Positions 7,991 through 10,625 of a stretch of DNA of 10,625 nt are shown in pieces. The notes beneath the pieces are model-generated. The model worked only from the letters and a program-made list of their open reading frames with translations, had not been told where the DNA came from and searched no databases. Position numbers and translations under genes: made by a program. The number at the start of each line of letters is the position of its first letter. The stretch's first letter is position 1. Origin of the DNA: Synergistaceae bacterium (lineage in GTDB: Bacteria > Synergistota > Synergistia > Synergistales > Synergistaceae); NCBI GenBank assembly GCA_031264605.1, contig JAISDQ010000094.1, positions 1 to 10,625 of the forward strand, in the 5' to 3' direction.

Positions 7991-8464
7991 GTGGAAAAAA
8001 TCAAAAAAATAGGGCTGGTAGCCCATGACGCCAGAAAGCAGGACATGCTCGACTGGGTGCGTTACAATGCCGCGACGCTCGCCCCCCACAGAATAATCTG
8101 TACCGGTACCACCGGCAAGCTCATCGCCGAAATGTTCGCGAAGGAATTTCCGAAGCTCGATCTCAATCTGACGTGCCTGAAATCGGGTCCCCTTGGCGGC
8201 GACCAGCAGATGGGCGCTCTCATAACCGAGGGAAATGTCGACATACTCATCTTCCTCACGGACCCAATGACGACGCAGCCGCACGACGTAGACGTAAAAG
8301 CGCTCGTGCGCCTTTCCACCGTTTACAACACCGTAATCGCCTGCAACAAATCGACGGCCGACTTCGTGATAAGCTCTCCGCTCTTCGCGGAACCCTACGA
8401 ACCGGTAGTGCACGACTATTCGAACTATCTGCTGAGAGAAGCCGCTGATAAGACGAATTGGTGA
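7991..8464 (+). CDS. mgsA: Methylglyoxal synthase
   Basis: A 157-residue cytosolic enzyme that converts dihydroxyacetone phosphate to methylglyoxal and free phosphate, the entry to the glycolytic bypass. Family motifs are present in order: LVAHDARK (9-16), GTTGK (39-43), SGPLGGDQQ (65-73) with the catalytic aspartate D71, DP (91-92), PHDVDVKAL (97-105) with H98 and D101, and ACNKSTADFVISSPLF (117-132). Length matches the family (about 150). The start is GTG at 7991 with GAGGAG at 7978-7983, 7 bp away. The 31-bp gap after the phosphatase and the lack of a terminator suggest one transcript. Studied homologues are inhibited by phosphate, so pairing with a phosphatase is biochemically suggestive. 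The function is very secure; the regulatory link is inferred. Confidence 0.97.
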   Translation: MEKIKKIGLVAHDARKQDMLDWVRYNAATLAPHRIICTGTTGKLIAEMFAKEFPKLDLNLTCLKSGPLGGDQQMGALITEGNVDILIFLTDPMTTQPHDVDVKALVRLSTVYNTVIACNKSTADFVISSPLFAEPYEPVVHDYSNYLLREAADKTNW

Positions 8465-8547
8465 ATACCGAGAACCGCGGGTTGGTAAGGCCGCGTTGAC
8501 ATAACAGGGGATGAAACGCGCGGAATTGTCAGGAGAATGAATTTCAC

Positions 8548-8576
8548 GCCGGTTGTTCAAGCGAAATCCAACCGGC
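8548..8576. repeat. Inverted repeat after mgsA
   Basis: GCCGGTTG (8548-8555) and CAACCGGC (8569-8576) form a perfect 8-bp stem with a 13-base loop, 84 bp after the mgsA stop. There is no T tract on either side, so it is not a standard intrinsic terminator. It may protect the 3' end of the mgsA message or mark a factor-dependent stop. Confidence 0.5.
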
Positions 8577-8686
8577 ATGAATCCGGGAATTACGACAAAG
8601 AGCTTCCCTAACCAATTTATGCTTGGCTTACTCGTTTGCGCTTGATTCTTTGTTCATGCTGTTTCGCGATGCGTTTGCCCTGGGAC

Positions 8687-8708
8687 ATTGTCACAGACGA
8701 ACGACAAT
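8687..8708. promoter_or_regulatory. ATTGTC / GACAAT dyad upstream of the greA promoter
   Basis: ATTGTC (8687-8692) and GACAAT (8703-8708) form a perfect 6-bp inverted repeat with a 10-bp gap, so the half-sites are 16 bp apart centre to centre. It ends 13 bp before the predicted greA -35 box. The position suits a regulator binding site, but a 6-bp dyad can arise by chance. Confidence 0.25.
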
Positions 8709-8721
8709 ATTTCTGAAATCA

Positions 8722-8750
8722 TTGCCGTAAAATACCGCTTCTGCTAGAAT
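8722..8750 (+). promoter_or_regulatory. Extended -10 promoter for greA
   Basis: TTGCCG (8722-8727) lies 17 bp before TAGAAT (8745-8750), which is preceded by TG at 8742-8743, giving an extended -10 (TGCTAGAAT). The start point would be near 8757, about 50 bases before the GTG start codon. It is the best promoter match in the spacer. Confidence 0.62.
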
Positions 8751-8806
8751 ACAACGGTCAAGGTGCTGTTTGACGCGCAAAAAAATCAATCGACAAGAGG
8801 TCAGGT

Positions 8807-9310
8807 GTGGGGGATATGGCGGTACAAAAAAATCCCGACGTCGAGATAATGACTCGCGGCGGCTACGAAAAACTCAAGAACGAATTGACCATTCTGAGAA
8901 CCGATAAAAGGCTCGAAGTAGCGCGAAAACTGGAAGAAGCCCGAGCTTTCGGAGATTTGAGCGAAAACGCGGAGTATCATGCCGCCAAGGAAGAGCAGGA
9001 AAAACTGGAGGGCCGTATAAGCAGGCTCGAATACAAACTCAACAAAGCCAAAGTCGTCGACGTCGACGACATCGATACCAGCCACGCGAATCTAGGTACC
9101 ACGGTGAAAATAAAAGACCTCGACAACGACGCGACGTATTCTTACATGATAGTTGGCACGGAAGAATCAAACCCCGCTGAAAACAAAATTTCGGTATCGA
9201 GCCCTGTAGGGAAAGCCATAGTCGGACGTGCCATGGGGGAAGAAGTGAGCGTGCGCACTCCAAAAAGCGTAAGACGCCTGAAAATAATGACCATAACGGC
9301 GCCGAGATAG
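8807..9310 (+). CDS. greA: Transcription elongation factor GreA
   Basis: A 167-residue protein with the GreA/GreB architecture: an N-terminal antiparallel coiled coil (about 15-85) and a C-terminal FKBP-like domain (about 90-167). The coiled-coil tip carries ARAFGDLSENAEYHAAKEEQ (45-64) with the acidic pair D50 and E53, which enters the secondary channel of RNA polymerase and stimulates cleavage of backtracked RNA. The C-terminal signature SSPVGKAIVGRAMGEEV (131-147) is typical. The start is GTG 8807 with AGAGGT at 8796-8801, 5 bp away. ATG 8816 is a fair alternative and would remove three residues. The gene has its own promoter. Its TAG stop is the first three bases of a repeated element, yet the protein end looks intact. 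Confidence 0.97.
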   Translation: MGDMAVQKNPDVEIMTRGGYEKLKNELTILRTDKRLEVARKLEEARAFGDLSENAEYHAAKEEQEKLEGRISRLEYKLNKAKVVDVDDIDTSHANLGTTVKIKDLDNDATYSYMIVGTEESNPAENKISVSSPVGKAIVGRAMGEEVSVRTPKSVRRLKIMTITAPR

Positions 9311-9352
9311 GACGGTAACGCATCTGTTTATAATGTAGGCATATATCAGAAA
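9308..9352 (+). repeat. 45-bp direct repeat, left copy
   Basis: This stretch begins at the greA stop codon and aligns without gaps to 10581-10625: 35 of 45 bases agree, including a 12-base identical core ATCTGTTTATAA (9322-9333) and ATATATC (9341-9347). Seven of the ten differences are transitions. The two copies bracket the small leftward ORF and the nuclease gene. The right limit is not fixed because the other copy runs to the window edge. Confidence 0.75.
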
Positions 9353-9359
9353 TTCAGGG

Positions 9360-9464
9360 TTAGAGAGCTATATGTTCATAGTGGTAATCCAGTACTCGCT
9401 GGGTGTTGTCTTTGATATTCGCTCTTGATGGAATGTTATCATTAAAACCGAAGTTATCGCTCAT
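9360..9464 (-). pseudogene. 34-codon leftward ORF, likely 5' remnant of a helix-turn-helix gene
   Basis: An ATG at 9464-9462 opens a 34-codon frame ending at TAA (9362-9360). It has a near-perfect ribosome binding site, AAGGAGG (9481-9475), 10 bp upstream, which is hard to explain by chance. The product starts MSDNFGFNDNIPSRAN and then contains NTQRVLDYHYEH. From memory, NTQRVLDYM followed by a GSIT-like segment opens a family of small phage-associated helix-turn-helix proteins of about 70-100 residues. Here the similarity stops after YEH and the frame ends four codons later, close to the 45-bp repeat. I read it as the intact start of a gene that lost its remainder where the repeat was joined. 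It may still make a short peptide. The assignment is by recalled pattern, so it is tentative. Confidence 0.5.
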
Positions 9465-9553
9465 CTTTTGCTCTCCTCCTTATATAAAATTTCTTGAAAA
9501 TGATAGAAATGAATCAGCACAAAAACTTGCTTACTCACTAAAAATATTCCCTT

Positions 9554-9582
9554 TTCACAGAAAGTCAATGATAAAATATTTT
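9554..9582 (+). promoter_or_regulatory. Possible promoter for the nuclease gene
   Basis: TTCACA (9554-9559) and TATTTT (9577-9582) are spaced 17 bp apart, 28 bp before the TTG start. The match is 5 of 6 and 4 of 6 to consensus. The region is so AT-rich (15 G/C of 60 in 9481-9540) that chance matches are likely. The palindrome AAAATATTTT (9573-9582) lies at the -10. Confidence 0.35.
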
Positions 9583-9610
9583 CTGCGCAGCCGCAAGGAG
9601 ATGATATGAC

Positions 9611-10486
9611 TTGGAGAATGAACAAAAAGAAAACGACGGCCACTGGCTTGATTTCGCTTGGAAAGACGTGCTTTCCCTCTGCATAGAGGACGCCATAGAG
9701 TTTTTCCTGCCGGGGCTCGCTCGTAAGAGAGATTTTTCGAGGAAAATAGAAAAAATTGGGGATAGTTTTCCCCGCATCGGCGCTGAAAGCGACAAAGGCA
9801 TGAGGATTTCGGATTTGGCCTTCTCTGTGCCGGTTATTGACGGGACAATTCGCAAACTCGGCCTCTTCACGGAAAGTCAGCACAGGGACGATGAATCGTT
9901 TGAGGCCCGGATGTTTCAGACCTTCTACCGCATGATGGACAACTTGAAGGAACAAATCACGGCTCTCGCCATATTCACCGGCGACGCGAAGGACAGGAAC
10001 GAGTACCGCTACACGGATTATGATAATCTGTTATTGTTGTTCCGGTATAATACATATCATATTTTGAGCCAGACTATTGAAAACCTGCGCCGGGACGAAC
10101 GGAAGTTCGCTCCTGTAATTCTCGCGGCACGCATGATGCTGGAGGCGAAGGGAGTACCGGGAAAACGCGAGAATTACGCTCTTGAACTATTGAAAATCCT
10201 GCGTGAACGGGGATATGATATTGAACGAAAAAGAAATATAATAAAATTCGTCAGGAGAATCCTGCGTTTAGCGAAAAATGACATCAACCCGGAGATAAGG
10301 AGGAAATTTGTGGTGACTACGATTCCGATGGACGAGGTAAAGCGCGAGATATATATCAGGGACGCGAAAGAGGAAAGGTCTTTTGAGATAGCTAAATCTC
10401 TTCTCGATGACGGGATTTCGGCTGAAGTTGTGTCAAAAAATACCGGCCTCGATTTAGAGGACGTACTTGGCCTTATCGACCTGTGA
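9611..10486 (+). CDS. Rpn/PD-(D/E)XK-type nuclease-like protein (recombination-promoting nuclease family)
   Basis: A 291-residue soluble protein resembling the large family of cytosolic Rpn/transposase-like PD-(D/E)XK proteins. Typical traits are the opening WLDFAWKDVL...IEDAIEFFLP (12-34), ISDLAF with D68, then LFTESQH with E88 and Q90 (the ExQ variant of the catalytic motif), an ARMFQTFYRM helix (99-108), and a C-terminal tail SFEIAKSLLDDGISAEVVSK (257-276) plus NTGLDLEDVLGL. Such tails end many members of the family. Rpn proteins are DNA endonucleases shown in E. coli to promote RecA-independent recombination; activity here is inferred. The start is TTG 9611 with AAGGAG (9595-9600) 10 bp away; an in-frame TGA at 9602 excludes a longer start. 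GC content is lower than in the neighbours, and the gene lies between direct repeats, so it was probably acquired. The catalytic lysine position is not clear. Confidence 0.75.
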   Translation: MENEQKENDGHWLDFAWKDVLSLCIEDAIEFFLPGLARKRDFSRKIEKIGDSFPRIGAESDKGMRISDLAFSVPVIDGTIRKLGLFTESQHRDDESFEARMFQTFYRMMDNLKEQITALAIFTGDAKDRNEYRYTDYDNLLLLFRYNTYHILSQTIENLRRDERKFAPVILAARMMLEAKGVPGKRENYALELLKILRERGYDIERKRNIIKFVRRILRLAKNDINPEIRRKFVVTTIPMDEVKREIYIRDAKEERSFEIAKSLLDDGISAEVVSKNTGLDLEDVLGLIDL

Positions 10487-10504
10487 CGGTAATACGAGTG
10501 TTTT

Positions 10505-10580
10505 AAAACCGCCCGCTACGGGGTGAATATTCGTGCCGGATGATGCTCGCCCGCGGGTGTCCCTTGTCCGGCGGCCACGG
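10505..10580. repeat. GC-rich hairpin-forming segment beside the right repeat
   Basis: Nested dyads follow the nuclease gene: CCCG-CTA-CGGG (10512-10522), CGTGCCGGA (10532-10540) against TCCGG (10567-10571) and CACG (10576-10579) with a 4-base bulge, and a central palindrome CCCGCGGG (10550-10557). It abuts the right 45-bp repeat at 10581. On the minus strand the first hairpin is followed by CGG and TTTT, a weak terminator shape. It looks like a structured repetitive element, but a second copy is not present in the window. Confidence 0.45.
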
Positions 10581-10625
10581 TAGAACGGCAATGTATCTGT
10601 TTATAAGGTCGGTATATATCGGGAC
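10581..10625 (+). repeat. 45-bp direct repeat, right copy (cut by window edge)
   Basis: This copy matches 9308-9352 at 35 of 45 positions in the same orientation, including ATCTGTTTATAA at 10595-10606. It is preceded by the GC-rich hairpin segment, whereas the left copy is preceded directly by greA. It may continue beyond the window. Confidence 0.75.

Larger units (their letters stand above)
8465..8806. other. 342-bp spacer between mgsA and greA
   Basis: No convincing gene or RNA is seen here. It holds two dyads (8548-8576 and 8687-8708) and the greA promoter (8722-8750), listed separately. No hairpin with a T tail follows mgsA, so the mgsA transcript either ends by a factor-dependent mechanism or reads into greA. 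No tRNA-like fold or recognisable riboswitch was found. Confidence 0.6.

Noticed and set aside
8496..8501. Perfect TTGACA in the mgsA-greA spacer
   Set aside because: No acceptable -10 box is found 16 to 19 bp downstream, where the sequence is GC-rich.
7820..8578. 252-codon leftward ORF across mgsA
   Set aside because: It lies antisense to the well-supported phosphatase end and mgsA, and shows no family motif.
8537..8611. 24-codon ORF after mgsA preceded by AGGAG
   Set aside because: AGGAG is only one base from the ATG, too close for initiation, and the peptide is not recognisable. Its frame also runs through the 8548-8576 dyad.
9461..9955. 164-codon leftward ORF opposite the nuclease start
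   Set aside because: It is antisense to the Rpn-like gene and lacks recognisable features; the 34-codon ORF in this area uses another frame and has its own ribosome binding site.
9308..10625. CRISPR-like or insertion-sequence interpretation of the 45-bp repeats
   Set aside because: Only two copies 1.2 kb apart, with a gene between them and no spacer pattern; no transposase with a DDE or HUH motif and no terminal inverted repeats.

Overview
The window reads as chromosomal sequence from a Gram-negative-type bacterium of medium-high GC. The gene set fits the phylum Synergistota best: a long uridine kinase fused to a threonyl-tRNA-synthetase-like N-terminus, an SNF2/SWIM pair, GreA, and a cytosolic Rpn-like nuclease. 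That placement is an inference from gene content, not from a search.

Layout. The 3' part of argH (+) enters from the left and ends at a strong hairpin terminator (699-738). Facing it is a leftward three-gene operon, read from 6383 down to 751: a P-loop uridine kinase-like protein, an SNF2-family helicase (TTG start) and a SWIM zinc-finger protein whose GTG start overlaps the helicase stop by 4 bp. Divergent from this operon is a rightward unit: a secreted alkaline phosphatase followed 31 bp later by methylglyoxal synthase (mgsA). The 172-bp gap between the two units carries two good sigma70-type promoters that point at each other, so the predicted transcripts overlap at their 5' ends. A 342-bp spacer follows mgsA and contains the greA promoter (extended -10), then greA itself.

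Right end (9308-10625). Directly at the greA stop codon begins a 45-bp sequence that recurs, 35 of 45 bases identical and in the same orientation, at the right edge of the window. Between the copies lie an AT-rich stretch, a 34-codon leftward ORF with a near-perfect ribosome binding site that looks like the cut-off start of a small helix-turn-helix protein, an Rpn/PD-(D/E)XK-type nuclease gene with a TTG start, and a GC-rich hairpin-forming segment. This looks like an acquired, rearranged island behind a housekeeping gene.

How the parts work together. The helicase and SWIM protein probably form one DNA- or RNA-associated remodelling unit, made by coupled translation. The phosphatase and methylglyoxal synthase both touch phosphate: the first releases it outside the cytoplasm, while the second releases it from dihydroxyacetone phosphate and, in studied members, is inhibited by it. 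The most unusual features are the face-to-face promoters and the repeat-flanked nuclease island with its truncated neighbour. I saw no CRISPR array, tRNA, rRNA or classical insertion sequence.
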